DNA from: Deltaproteobacteria bacterium
GTDB lineage: Bacteria; Myxococcota_A; Bradymonadia; REDH01
Assembly: GCA_007693585.1 (NCBI GenBank)
Contig: REDH01000081.1
Span: 29,783 to 93,782, forward strand
DNA: 64,000 bases
Reading direction: 5' to 3'
The position numbers and the translations under genes were made by a program. The notes below the pieces were generated by a model. The model saw only the letters and a list, made by a program, of their open reading frames with translations, ran no database searches and was not told the DNA's origin. Below, one piece after another: positions 8,871-19,876 of the stretch (positions are counted from its first letter, which is position 1; each line of letters begins with the position of its first letter).

Positions 8871-10811
8871 TCAATCTCCCCATGGGTTGCGGATGTCGGA
8901 GTGTCGAAGCGTCGGCTCCGGCTCGGCTTCGCGGGCGGGTGCGGCTTCGCGGGCGGGTGCGGCTTCGCGGGCGGGTGCAGCTTCGCGGGCGGGTGCGGCT
9001 TCGCGATCAGCGGGCTCGTCTCGCGACGGTGCGGGTGCGGCGGAAGGAGCCTGCTCGGTCGTCGGCCTGCGGGAATCGGTTCTGGTCGACGGAACGGTTC
9101 CGCTCTCGGTGTTCAGCCGATCGGACCTGGAGGACACCTCCGGCGCATCGAGATCGGCGTCATCGATCGGTGTCGGTTCGAGAGCGACCCAGGACTCGAT
9201 TCGCCCGGACTGCACGAACGTCAGCTCGAGGGGCTCATGATCGGGTGCGGTGACCCGCAATCGCACAGGTCGCCGGTCACCCACGAACAGGCCGTTGATC
9301 GGGAGATTTCCGACTTCGTGGTCCTCGTGGAACACGATTGCGCCCGGGGTATCGCCGTACAGGTCCATCAGGTGATTGTGGGGCGCGGTGGCGGCGCGCG
9401 CGACGCGTCTGGCGGCAAAGTCGACGGACTGCCTGACCGCGTCAGCACTGGCCGTGTCCTCGCTGGAGGCGGCTTGCTGAGCGGGCACGGGGGAAGGGGC
9501 GTCCACCTGTGCACGCTCTGATTCGGTCCCGGTCTCTCCGGGTCGGGTCAGCCACCAGGTCGCGACACCGGCCAGCAGCAGGACGACCAGGAGGGCCGGG
9601 AGCGCCCTGCGCACGGGCGACGTTCGGCGCTCCATCCTCCGGCGAACGTGGGTCGGCATCGGCAGTCTGATCTCGCTCGCCGGCTCGTCGTCGGCGATGA
9701 CTTCTACCGGACCGCTGTTCTCGCCGCGGGGGTCGAGGAACGCACCGGCGGCGGGGGTCCCTTCGGGTTCGAAGCTCGATCCCGTGGACTCCGGCGCGAA
9801 GGTGCCGCTGTCATCGCCGGCGACGTAGCTGCCGCTGTGCCACTCTTCCGGTTCGGTCTCGGCCTCGTCGTCCTCGATGCCGTGACCGAGGTCGAGGCGG
9901 AAGCGGTGCGTTCCCGAGTCCGACGCGAGATCCTCGCGCAGCTCGGTGAGCTCCTCGTAGACCTCGTCGGCCGATCCCGGGCGAGCGGCCGGATCCTTGT
10001 GGACGAGTCGGGCAACGAGGCAACCGAGCGGCCCTTCGGCGACGGCATCGGGGATGTCGATGGGTCGGTCGTCGAGCTGGCGCGCGGCGAGGAGCATGTC
10101 CTTGTCCGGTTCCAGCGCCGACTCGCCCGTGAGCATCTCGATCAGGAGCAGGCCGAGGGAGTAGAGATCGCTTGCGGGAACGGGTTCGCCCTGCAAAGCC
10201 TCCGGCGCCGCGTATGCGGGCGACGACACGAAGCGGTCCCCGGCGATCTTGGGGGCCGACCCCGCCATGATCTCGGCCAGCCCGTGGTCGAGAATCTTGG
10301 CGATCGGGTGTGGATCGCCACTCGGCTGGGCGATCAGGACATTGGAGGGCTTGAGGTTCCGGTGCACGAGTCCCCGTGCGTGCCCTTCGGCGAGGCCCCG
10401 CGCAATGCCGGCCGAGAGCGAGGTCGCCGCGAGCGGCTCCAGGGGTCCATTGAGCCTGAGGGTCTCGGGGAGGGAGAGTCCACGGACCCGTTCCATGGCG
10501 ATGAACCAGCGCCCCCCGTCGTCAAGGCCAAGTTCGAAAACCCGCACGCCGTTGCGACCCTGAAGGGCGGAGATCTTCGGGCCGAGCGTCTCGAAGCGCT
10601 CCTCGGCCCCGTTTCCCGTGATGGCGTCGGGCTTGAGCACCTTGACCGCGAAGCGGAGGGCATCGATGCTGCGATGACGCGCGGCGTACACCCAGGCGAA
10701 GGGGCCTTCGCCCAGGAGCTCGTCCAGCAGGTACTTGCCGTGCAGCACCTCTCCCTTGCCGGGAGGTGCGTTGGATTCGGATAGCGCCACGTCGACCTTC
10801 ATTCTCTGCAT
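8871..10811 (-). CDS. Membrane-anchored Ser/Thr protein kinase-like protein, predicted pseudokinase
   Basis: About 646 residues from the ATG at 10811 (10802 or an upstream TTG-to-ATG run to 10901 are alternatives). The kinase fold spans about 25-290: glycine loop LGEGPFAW, ATP lysine in FAVKVLK (about 57), APE (YAAPEAL) and DLYSLG. The catalytic loop reads HRNLKPSN (about 150), with Asn replacing the catalytic Asp, and DFG is DHG (about 175). This is the ErbB3-type pseudokinase pattern, so phosphotransfer is doubtful while ATP binding may remain. A single TM helix (about 402-421) leads to an extracytoplasmic PEGA-like domain and a repeated PAREAA tail. Cotranscribed with the TPR protein. Confidence 0.85.
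   Translation of the reverse strand: MQRMKVDVALSESNAPPGKGEVLHGKYLLDELLGEGPFAWVYAARHRSIDALRFAVKVLKPDAITGNGAEERFETLGPKISALQGRNGVRVFELGLDDGGRWFIAMERVRGLSLPETLRLNGPLEPLAATSLSAGIARGLAEGHARGLVHRNLKPSNVLIAQPSGDPHPIAKILDHGLAEIMAGSAPKIAGDRFVSSPAYAAPEALQGEPVPASDLYSLGLLLIEMLTGESALEPDKDMLLAARQLDDRPIDIPDAVAEGPLGCLVARLVHKDPAARPGSADEVYEELTELREDLASDSGTHRFRLDLGHGIEDDEAETEPEEWHSGSYVAGDDSGTFAPESTGSSFEPEGTPAAGAFLDPRGENSGPVEVIADDEPASEIRLPMPTHVRRRMERRTSPVRRALPALLVVLLLAGVATWWLTRPGETGTESERAQVDAPSPVPAQQAASSEDTASADAVRQSVDFAARRVARAATAPHNHLMDLYGDTPGAIVFHEDHEVGNLPINGLFVGDRRPVRLRVTAPDHEPLELTFVQSGRIESWVALEPTPIDDADLDAPEVSSRSDRLNTESGTVPSTRTDSRRPTTEQAPSAAPAPSRDEPADREAAPAREAAPAREAAPAREAAPAREAEPEPTLRHSDIRNPWGD
8925..9006. repeat. 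18-bp tandem repeat, 4.5 copies, coding
   Basis: Unit GGCTTCGCGGGCGGGTGC repeats at 8925, 8943, 8961 and 8979 (one base changed) with a partial copy to 9006. On the minus strand it encodes the repeated PAREAA tail of the kinase-like protein. The six-codon unit can expand or contract in frame. Confidence 0.9.
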
Positions 10812-10977
10812 CCCGGGCCTGAACATCCCCAGGTGGGCATGGACGCACGCGACGCGCGCAGCGCCGAGCGGTCCCCGTCCCCGATCAGCCTTGCAGAACA
10901 CCGCGCCCTTGTCGACACCTGTACGCGGATCGACATGGCCTCTCCCGCCCTCACGCCACCGTGTCCCACACTCGGCT

Positions 10978-11616
10978 TCACGGCCGCTCGATGGTGATGA
11001 GTCCCGTGTTCCCGGTGCACAGGCCGCCTGCGACGACCACGTAGGAGAACGAGCCGGTCGGCGGAGACAGACTCGCGTCCACGGGCCCGCTCACGTCCAT
11101 CAGCAGTTCCTGGCCGCGACTCGTCTGGCCATACAGCTCGCCGGAGAAGATCCACGTGTCCCCGTCGGATGGAGCGAGGCTACCGCGAACATTGGCCTCG
11201 CTGAAGCAGGGCGCATCGGTGAACACCGACTGCCCCGTCACGGTGCACCCCTCCTGCTCAAGGAAGACGAGTGCATCCCCGGCCAGGCCAGCCTGAGACT
11301 CGTAGCTCCCCTCCCAGCGCCCCGTCAGATCGAAGCACGCGCCGTCGCTCCCGGAGGCCGCACCGCTGGACGACCCGCCACCCCCTGCTCCTTCCGTTCC
11401 CGGCGTCGATGGTTCGTCGGTGCGCACGCTCGGCTCATCCGACGGACTGGTTGGCGTCGGACCGGAGACGACAGTGTCCGCAGCATCGTCCGGATCACCG
11501 CCGCAAGCAATGGCGAGCAGGAGGACACAGGACACAACAAGACCCAGCGGCAGGGCCGCCCCAGCCCTGGAGCCCATGCCCTCGGACACACCTTGTTTCG
11601 TGAATGGGTCACGCAT
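10978..11616 (-). CDS. Hypothetical lipoprotein
   Basis: 212 residues from ATG 11616, chosen because a strong GGAGGT lies 4-5 bases upstream. The frame extends to 11709 without signal features. A signal peptide ends at a lipobox (LAIAC, Cys38). A Ser/Thr/Pro/Gly-rich linker follows to about 95, then a beta-rich domain of about 110 residues (CFDLTGRWEGSYES ... GSFSYVVVAGG) with several cysteines. Its GxWxGSY opening resembles the small beta-barrel lipoproteins common in this lineage. Function unknown. Divergent from the solute-binding lipoprotein at 11919. Confidence 0.75.
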   Translation of the reverse strand: MRDPFTKQGVSEGMGSRAGAALPLGLVVSCVLLLAIACGGDPDDAADTVVSGPTPTSPSDEPSVRTDEPSTPGTEGAGGGGSSSGAASGSDGACFDLTGRWEGSYESQAGLAGDALVFLEQEGCTVTGQSVFTDAPCFSEANVRGSLAPSDGDTWIFSGELYGQTSRGQELLMDVSGPVDASLSPPTGSFSYVVVAGGLCTGNTGLITIERP

Positions 11617-11844
11617 GGCTACCTCCACCATCAGCCCCCGAAGCTGCGCTCGCGTGGTATTTCCGACACAGCCCGTTCCGTCCGGGCGACCGTGCCCCCC
11701 GCCACGCAACCGCCTCCGGAAGGTTTACATTCGGCCACGTCACGTATAGCGATAATCGAGGGGTGCGCAATGCGCCAATTTCGACGAATCCCGTCATGAC
11801 GCACCGCGCAAACCCTCCGCGAAGCTCGGTTTATTCGTTTCCTC

Positions 11845-11887
11845 CGTACGGCGGAGCCACGTCACTCGTACGGCGGAACCACGTCAC
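11845..11887. promoter_or_regulatory. Tandem 21-bp direct repeat upstream of solute-binding lipoprotein
   Basis: Two copies of a 21-base element (core CGTACGGCGG and CCACGTCAC, one mismatch) lie at 11845-11865 and 11867-11887. The period is 22 bases, close to two DNA helical turns, so two bound proteins would face the same side. The second copy ends 31 bases before the start codon at 11919, which suits an operator in the promoter or 5' leader. The cognate regulator is unknown. Confidence 0.5.
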
Positions 11888-11918
11888 CCCACCGCGACCC
11901 GCGCGACGAGACGCAGCC

Positions 11919-13658
11919 ATGTACACGCCAGTCCGCCCGCATCCCGTTGCCCTGATGGTCAGCGCGCTGGTCAGCGCTGTTCTCGCTGCGTGCAGCCTGC
12001 AGACGTATGACCTGGAGGCCTGCTCCGGCAACGACGAGTGCGTCGTATCGTTCGGCGCTGGTTCGACGTGCCGATCCGGCTACTGTTCACGGCCGTCATC
12101 GTGCTCCCGGGACCGCGACTGCCTCGAACTCGCCGCAGGAGCGACCTGCGGACCGGAGGATCGCTGCACGCCCCCGCTCGCGTGCACGAGTGACGAGGAG
12201 TGCGAGACCTCCTTCGGTCTCGGAGCAACCTGCGGTCCGGGGTACTGCGTCGGCAACACACCATGCGCCTCGACCCCCGACTGCACCCGCACCTTCGGCT
12301 GGACGTCCACCTGCGACGACGGGATCTGTCGCGAACTCCCCGCCAACCTGGAATGCGCCCTGACCTGGCCGCGCGATCTCCTCTCCTCCGATGAGTACAA
12401 CGACTATCGCGTCGTCGGCCAGCTGTTCAACCGTTCCGAGCACACCATCGAGGGCCGCGCCGCCGAGGCCGTCATCCGAGTCCTCAACGATCGGGGCGGA
12501 ATCTCCGGTCAGCGCCTCGGGCTCGTGCAGTGCAACCAGGGCTCGACCCGCGAGGCCACCGCACGCGCCACCCGTTACCTCGTCCAGCTCGGCGCCTCGG
12601 TCGTCGTCGGAGCCATGAACTCGGACGCGACCGAAGCCGCGTTCGACGTCGCCGCTGCCGCCCGGATCCCCATGATCACCCCTGCCGCAGGCTCCCCTTC
12701 CCTCACCGATCGTCGCGTCGGGGACCAGCGCGCACGCCCCTCCGGAAACCAGCCGGGCTTCCTCTTCCGCACGATCCAGGACGACGAGGCGCAGGTCGAG
12801 GTCATCGCACAACGGTTCCGCGACGAGGGATATGGCAGCGTGGGCATCATCTTCCGACAGGGCGCGTACGGAAACGACATTCAGACGCTCCTCGTCCGGG
12901 CACTCAACGAGGCCCCGAGGATCGAGACCCAGTCGCGCGGGTTCGGCACCAACGTGGCCAACCTCGACGAGGAGCTCGGCGAGGCCATCAACGTGATGGC
13001 TTCGCGAAACCCGGACATCGTCGTGTTCGCCTCGCCCGACACCTTCGACTACGTCACCTTCCTCGACTTCATCAGCGACGACAACGCCGACGCGTTCTGG
13101 CGGAACCGCCCCCTCTGGTTCACCGACGTCGCATACAACCGGCAGCTCGCCAACCAGATGGACGAGAGGGTCTACGCCTTCTTCGACAGCATCACCGGAA
13201 GTCGGCCCGCACCGCGCACCGACACCGCGCTCTACAGTGACTTCATCACCCAGTACGATACCATCCACGGCAACCCGAACGACCCGCGAATCACCGCCTA
13301 TTCCGCCACCACCTTCGACGCCACCTGGCTCGCCGTCCTCGGCATCGCCCGCCTGATCGCCACCACCGAAAGCTCCAGCGAGAGCGACGGGCTCCGCGCC
13401 GCCCGTGGCATCCGGCTCGCCCTCAGCGGCGAAGGTACACCCATCTCCCTGCAGCCGGGGAATCTCTCCGCCCTGCTCAGCAGGATCAGCGACGGACAGC
13501 CCTTCCAGGTCGAGGGCGCCTCCGGTGACCTGCTCATCGATCGGGAGACGAACCAACTCCTGCGCGACAGCGCCCGCGTCGAGCTCTGGCGCCTCATCGA
13601 GCCGGAGGAACCGGGCTGCGAGGACTCCGCCCGCCCCTGCTTCCAGCGCGTCGACTGA
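11919..13658 (+). CDS. Solute-binding lipoprotein with Cys-rich N-terminal repeats (Peripla_BP_6-like)
   Basis: 579 residues from ATG 11919; the lipobox VLAAC (Cys25) right after fixes the start. Residues about 33-145 hold four copies of a disulfide module with spacing C-x4-C-x8-TC-x4-C (for example CSGNDECVVSFGAGSTCRSG). The remainder is a type 1 periplasmic binding fold of the branched-chain amino-acid/receptor family: GRAAEAVIRVLNDRGGISGQ, VVVGAMNSDATEAA, PMITPAAGSPSLTD, SVGIIFRQGAYGND. Such proteins bind small ligands outside the inner membrane. No ABC permease or ATPase of the matching type lies nearby, so it may act as a ligand sensor or pair with a distant transporter. The fusion to Cys-rich modules is unusual. 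Confidence 0.85.
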   Translation: MYTPVRPHPVALMVSALVSAVLAACSLQTYDLEACSGNDECVVSFGAGSTCRSGYCSRPSSCSRDRDCLELAAGATCGPEDRCTPPLACTSDEECETSFGLGATCGPGYCVGNTPCASTPDCTRTFGWTSTCDDGICRELPANLECALTWPRDLLSSDEYNDYRVVGQLFNRSEHTIEGRAAEAVIRVLNDRGGISGQRLGLVQCNQGSTREATARATRYLVQLGASVVVGAMNSDATEAAFDVAAAARIPMITPAAGSPSLTDRRVGDQRARPSGNQPGFLFRTIQDDEAQVEVIAQRFRDEGYGSVGIIFRQGAYGNDIQTLLVRALNEAPRIETQSRGFGTNVANLDEELGEAINVMASRNPDIVVFASPDTFDYVTFLDFISDDNADAFWRNRPLWFTDVAYNRQLANQMDERVYAFFDSITGSRPAPRTDTALYSDFITQYDTIHGNPNDPRITAYSATTFDATWLAVLGIARLIATTESSSESDGLRAARGIRLALSGEGTPISLQPGNLSALLSRISDGQPFQVEGASGDLLIDRETNQLLRDSARVELWRLIEPEEPGCEDSARPCFQRVD

Positions 13659-13724
13659 CGACCGGGCCGGCACACCCCTTCCCTCACCCACCTGCGCAGC
13701 CGCGGTCCCCGGTGCGCCCTTCCC

Positions 13725-13964
13725 TCAGCCGAGTTCTTCGGCGCAAGCCGGCGTGACCGGAGCGGCGGGACATGTCAGCCACTCGTCAAAGCTCGGACAG
13801 TCGTCGCCGCGCTCGAGACACACCGTGGCCCACGCCTGATAATCCCTGACCAGCTCCCGAGCCACGAAGCGAAGACGACCCGGAGCCGCCCCCTCCGGCA
13901 CGAACAGCAGCCGTCGAAGACCACCCGGGCCTCCGGCCAACCTTCCTCTCCGTCGATCGCTCAT
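13725..13964 (-). CDS. Small hypothetical protein
   Basis: 79 residues. A GAGGAAACG ribosome site directly precedes the ATG at 13964, which is the main support for its reality. Basic, Arg/Gly-rich first third, then a segment with FVARELVRDYQAWATVCLERGDDCPSFDEWLTC containing three of its four cysteines. No signal peptide or known domain. Codon use resembles its neighbours. Confidence 0.5.
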   Translation of the reverse strand: MSDRRRGRLAGGPGGLRRLLFVPEGAAPGRLRFVARELVRDYQAWATVCLERGDDCPSFDEWLTCPAAPVTPACAEELG

Positions 13965-14066
13965 CGTTTCCTCGTGGCTCGGGGGGAGTGCGGGAACCAG
14001 CCCGCTTCACCCCACGAACCTCGACACGCCCCCCCCCCGTGCAAGCCACGTCATCCGCTCCATCGC

Positions 14067-14351
14067 TCAGCGCGGCTTCACCCGATAGCGACGCGTCATG
14101 ACCCCCGGCTCGAAGAGGGGGTCCTCCAGCGTGAAGATGCCCTCCTTCGACTCGGGAATGCTCTTGAGGGCGGGAAACTCCCTGCGGAGGTAGTTCATCA
14201 GCGCCGTTCGGGCATCGGCCTGAGGCGCGAGGTGCTCGACATCGCACCACGGATCCTCGACCCGCCCGTCGACGTTCTTGATGAGTTGAAGCTGAAACGT
14301 GTGCCGGTGGAGCTGCTCCCCCCCGCCTTCCTTCTTCTCGCTGGCTTCCAT
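14067..14351 (-). CDS. Small hypothetical protein
   Basis: 94 residues from ATG 14351, preceded by GAGG with 5-6 base spacing. The frame stays open to 14858, but that part is antisense to the ABC ATPase and is not credible coding. Highly charged. It starts MEASEKKEGG and contains HTFQLQLIKNVDGRVEDPW and a C-terminal LEDPLFEPGVMTRRYRVKPR. The latter resembles a small soluble domain with beta strands. Not recognised. It is 101 bp downstream of the other small gene's start on the same strand, possibly cotranscribed. Confidence 0.55.
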   Translation of the reverse strand: MEASEKKEGGGEQLHRHTFQLQLIKNVDGRVEDPWCDVEHLAPQADARTALMNYLRREFPALKSIPESKEGIFTLEDPLFEPGVMTRRYRVKPR

Positions 14352-14532
14352 GGCCCCTCGATTCGGGTGCTGCGGCACACTCCGGCCGCCCGGACTTCGT
14401 CTCCCGCGCGCCACCTTGCGCACGACGGTTCCAACGTTAGTCCAATTGGCCCGTCGCGACGCGTCGGTCAATAGGCGATGCGCCGCGTCCACGCGTCCCC
14501 GCCCCCCCTTCCCTCCCCCCGCCATCGCCAGC

Positions 14533-15462
<930 letters not shown>

Positions 15463-15464
15463 CC

Positions 15465-16271
15465 ATGCAACCCCCGACGCACACCCTGCAGCCCATCGAG
15501 CGGCAACCCTGGTCCCCCATCGGACTTCGAGCCCTCTTCGCCAAGGAGGTCCGCCGCTTCGCCAAGGTCTGGCTCCAGACCGTGTTCTCCCCCCTGATCA
15601 CCACCAGCCTCTACTTCCTCGTCTTCGGAGTCGCCCTCGGCACCCGAATGGGCGAGATCCACGGAGTCCCCTACATCCGGTTCGTCATTCCCGGCCTGAT
15701 GATGCTCGCGATGATCAGCAACGCGTTCCTCAATTGCTCGTCGTCCCTCTTCCAGTCGCGAATCAACGGCACCATCACCGACATCCTCGTGTCCCCCCTC
15801 GGCACCGCCGAGCTCCTCGGCGCATTCGTCGGCGCCGGAGTCCTGCGGGGCCTGATCGTCGGCAGTCTCGTCTGGCTCGTCGCCGCGTTCTTCGTCTCCC
15901 CCGACATCCACCATGCCGGCTGGATGCTCTACTTCAGCGTCACCGTCTGCCTCTCGTTCGCCATGCTCGGGCTGGCCGTCGCCTGCCTCGCGCAGAAGTA
16001 CGACCATCTCGCCATCGTCCCCAGCTTCGTCCTGACCCCGATGACCTTCCTCGGCGGGGTCTTCTACTCCATCGACATGCTCCCCGAGCCCTGGAGGAGC
16101 GTTTCCCTCGCCAACCCCATGCTCTACATGGTCAACGGGCTCCGCTACGGACTCGTCGGTTCCTCCGATGTCCCCATCCTCACCGCCGCCCTCGCCGTGC
16201 TCCTGCTCGTCACCGCCTCCACAACCGCCGCCGCATGGCTTCTCGCCCGCGGCCGGAACCTGCGCACCTGA
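15465..16271 (+). CDS. ABC-2 type permease
   Basis: 268 residues with six TM helices (about 40-60, 72-95, 120-145, 155-180, 185-205, 235-258) and the ABC2_membrane family signature near the end of the domain (VLTPMTFLGGVFYSIDMLPE). It begins 2 bp after the ATPase stop, so translation is coupled and the two form a YadGH/DrrAB-like exporter in the inner membrane. Start at ATG 15465. Confidence 0.92.
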   Translation: MQPPTHTLQPIERQPWSPIGLRALFAKEVRRFAKVWLQTVFSPLITTSLYFLVFGVALGTRMGEIHGVPYIRFVIPGLMMLAMISNAFLNCSSSLFQSRINGTITDILVSPLGTAELLGAFVGAGVLRGLIVGSLVWLVAAFFVSPDIHHAGWMLYFSVTVCLSFAMLGLAVACLAQKYDHLAIVPSFVLTPMTFLGGVFYSIDMLPEPWRSVSLANPMLYMVNGLRYGLVGSSDVPILTAALAVLLLVTASTTAAAWLLARGRNLRT

Positions 16272-16274
16272 ACC

Positions 16275-16949
16275 ATGCTCACCTCCTTCAGGGCCCCCGC
16301 GCGCCTCGTCGCCCTCATGGCACTCACCGCAGGACTCACCCTCCTCGCCGTCGCCGCGCTCGCCCACCATGCGACAGGAGGCGAGGTCGTGCAGCGCATC
16401 GCCGCCCGCGGCGGCTTGCTCGCTGTCCTCGGCCTCGTGCCCCTCCTCATCGTGCGCCCCCCTCAACCCGACCTGCGCCGGCTGAGTGCCGTCGCCGTCG
16501 GTCTCTGGCCCTTCTGCGCGTTCGGCGCGTTCCTGTGGTGGCAGATCGGGCTCAGCCACGAACAGCGAGAAGCCTGTACCGTCGCCCGCGACGCCGAAGC
16601 GTGCGAAACCCTCGCCCACCGACGACACCGGCGCGGCCACCACGACGACGCCGCCATCCTCCACGACGCAGCGTGCACGCTCGAACGGGGTCGCTCCTGC
16701 TTCTCCCTCGGAGGACTCCGCCTGCAGGGGCACCTCGGCGCTCCCGACCCCGTAGGCGCTCGCGCAGAGTTCGAGCGCGGCTGCCTCCTCGATCACCCCC
16801 AGGCCTGCGCCCGCCTCGGCACCATGCGGCGCCTCGGCCAGGGCGGCCCCGTCGACACCGACGGGGCCCGCGACGCCCTGCAGGCCGCCTGCCGCGCCTC
16901 CAACGCAAACGCCTGCGCGGAACTCGAGCTGATCGACGCCCCACCGTAG
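16275..16949 (+). CDS. Membrane protein with Sel1-like repeats
   Basis: 224 residues. The first 100 hold three hydrophobic segments (about 12-30, 47-62, 72-92). The rest has Sel1-like helical repeats with paired cysteines (ACTLERGRSCFSLGGLRLQG, FERGCLLDHPQACARLGTMRRLGQGG, ALQAACRASNANACAELE), as in Helicobacter Hcp-type Sel1 proteins. It starts 3 bp after the permease stop, so it is the third gene of the exporter operon. It may be a partner that binds proteins at the membrane. Confidence 0.78.
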   Translation: MLTSFRAPARLVALMALTAGLTLLAVAALAHHATGGEVVQRIAARGGLLAVLGLVPLLIVRPPQPDLRRLSAVAVGLWPFCAFGAFLWWQIGLSHEQREACTVARDAEACETLAHRRHRRGHHDDAAILHDAACTLERGRSCFSLGGLRLQGHLGAPDPVGARAEFERGCLLDHPQACARLGTMRRLGQGGPVDTDGARDALQAACRASNANACAELELIDAPP

Positions 16950-17096
16950 GCACCGCGCGAGGATGACAGACCGCGACCCGCCTCCGGGCACGAGACATCC
17001 GGAACAGAACCCGGTTGCACACAGGCGCGACACCGCGCGATAACCTCCGCGTCACGGCACCGGCGCCGTCCCGCTCCTCGACTCCCCACGACCGCG

Positions 17097-18392
17097 ATGT
17101 CCCTTCTTCCCGCCCTGCGCACCGCGCCCGCATGGGTCCGGCGCCTCGACCAGCTCCTCCCCGCCCGAGAGGTGGAACAGATCGACCGGGAGGCCGAAGT
17201 CGACCCCCGTGCCGTCGGCATGACCGCAGGCGACGTGGACGCCATCTGGTCCGCCGCCCGCGATGCCTACGAGACAGGTGTTCACCCGGCCCTCGCCCTC
17301 TGCATCCGCCGAGGCGGACAGATCATCATGAAGCGAAGCCTCGGCCACGCGTCGGGCAACGGGCCCGACGACGCCGGCAAGCCCCGGATCGCGTGCACGC
17401 CGGACACCCCGTTCTGCATCTTCTCCGCCTCCAAGGCGATCACCGCGGTCGTCATGCACATGCTCGACGACCGCGGACTCCTGCACATCGACGACGCCGT
17501 CCAGGAGTATCTGCCCGAGTTCCAGGGCCCGCAGAAAGAGCGGATCACCATCCGCCACGTGCTCACCCATCGGGCAGGAATCCCGTCGGTCCCCGCCGAA
17601 TACGCCACGCCGGAACTCTTCCACGACTGGGACCGCGTGGTGAAGCTCCTTTGCGAGGCGGAACCCACCAGCATCCCCGGACGTCGGCTCGCCTACCATG
17701 CGATCACCGGAGGGTTCATCCTCGGCGAGATCGTCCAGCGCGTCACCGGGCGCAGCATCCGCAACGTGCTCCAGAAGGACATCCTCGACCCCCTCGGCTT
17801 CGAGCGCATGAACTACGGGGTCCCCGAGGCGGACATCCCCCTCGTCGCGCAGAGCGCGTTCACGGGTCCTCCCGTACCATGGCCCCTCGCGCCACTCGTG
17901 GAGCGCGCACTCGGAGCCCGGTTCGAGGTCGCCGCCGAGATCGCCCACGACCCCCGGTTCCTCACCTCGGTGGTCCCCTCGGGAAACGTCGTGGCCAGTG
18001 CGGACGAAGCATCCCGGTTCTTCCAGGTGCTGCTCGACGGCGGGATCGCCGATGGCGTCCGCATCCTCGAACCGCGCACCATCCGTCGAGCGTGCAACGA
18101 GAGTTCCTACCTCGAAATGGACTTCACCCTCTTCTTCCCCGTCCGCTACGGACTCGGCTTCATGCTCGGCTCCGACCGCATCTCCCTGTTCGGCCCCCGC
18201 ACCCCAAGAGCCTTCGGACATCTCGGGTTCATGAACACCCTCATCTGGGCCGACCCGGACCGGGACATCTCGGTCGCCCTGCTCACCAGCGGCAAGGCCT
18301 TCCTGAGCCCCCACCTCTTCCCCCTCGCCCGCCTCGTGGGCGCCATCGGACGACACTGCCCGCCCGGACCGCTCCGACGACCCTCGCCCTGA
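17097..18392 (+). CDS. Serine hydrolase, beta-lactamase / esterase (class C fold)
   Basis: 431 residues. The serine beta-lactamase-like fold is marked by the S-x-x-K motif SASK (Ser110-Lys113, in FCIFSASKAITAVVM), the Tyr motif in RRLAYHAITGGFILGEIV, and a C-terminal H-x-G (FGHLGFMN). These are the nucleophile, general base and third box of class C beta-lactamases, DD-peptidases and EstB-like esterases. It lacks an obvious signal peptide, so an intracellular or peripheral esterase is more likely than a secreted beta-lactamase. The closest functional guess is a lipid or ester hydrolase. It is monocistronic by spacing. Confidence 0.87.
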   Translation: MSLLPALRTAPAWVRRLDQLLPAREVEQIDREAEVDPRAVGMTAGDVDAIWSAARDAYETGVHPALALCIRRGGQIIMKRSLGHASGNGPDDAGKPRIACTPDTPFCIFSASKAITAVVMHMLDDRGLLHIDDAVQEYLPEFQGPQKERITIRHVLTHRAGIPSVPAEYATPELFHDWDRVVKLLCEAEPTSIPGRRLAYHAITGGFILGEIVQRVTGRSIRNVLQKDILDPLGFERMNYGVPEADIPLVAQSAFTGPPVPWPLAPLVERALGARFEVAAEIAHDPRFLTSVVPSGNVVASADEASRFFQVLLDGGIADGVRILEPRTIRRACNESSYLEMDFTLFFPVRYGLGFMLGSDRISLFGPRTPRAFGHLGFMNTLIWADPDRDISVALLTSGKAFLSPHLFPLARLVGAIGRHCPPGPLRRPSP

Positions 18393-18457
18393 ACCCCTCT
18401 CGCAGACGCGTTCTCCCTGCCGGAACGCTCCCCCGGGCTCCTCGGTCGCGGACATTG

Positions 18458-19833
<1,376 letters not shown>

Positions 19834-19876
19834 TGGAGCGTCGGGCCAGCCCCCCGCCGCGACGCGGGAGATGATC

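Noticed and set aside
8925..9006. CRISPR-like short tandem repeats
   Set aside because: No spacers; the 18-bp units are contiguous and encode a PAREAA amino-acid repeat.
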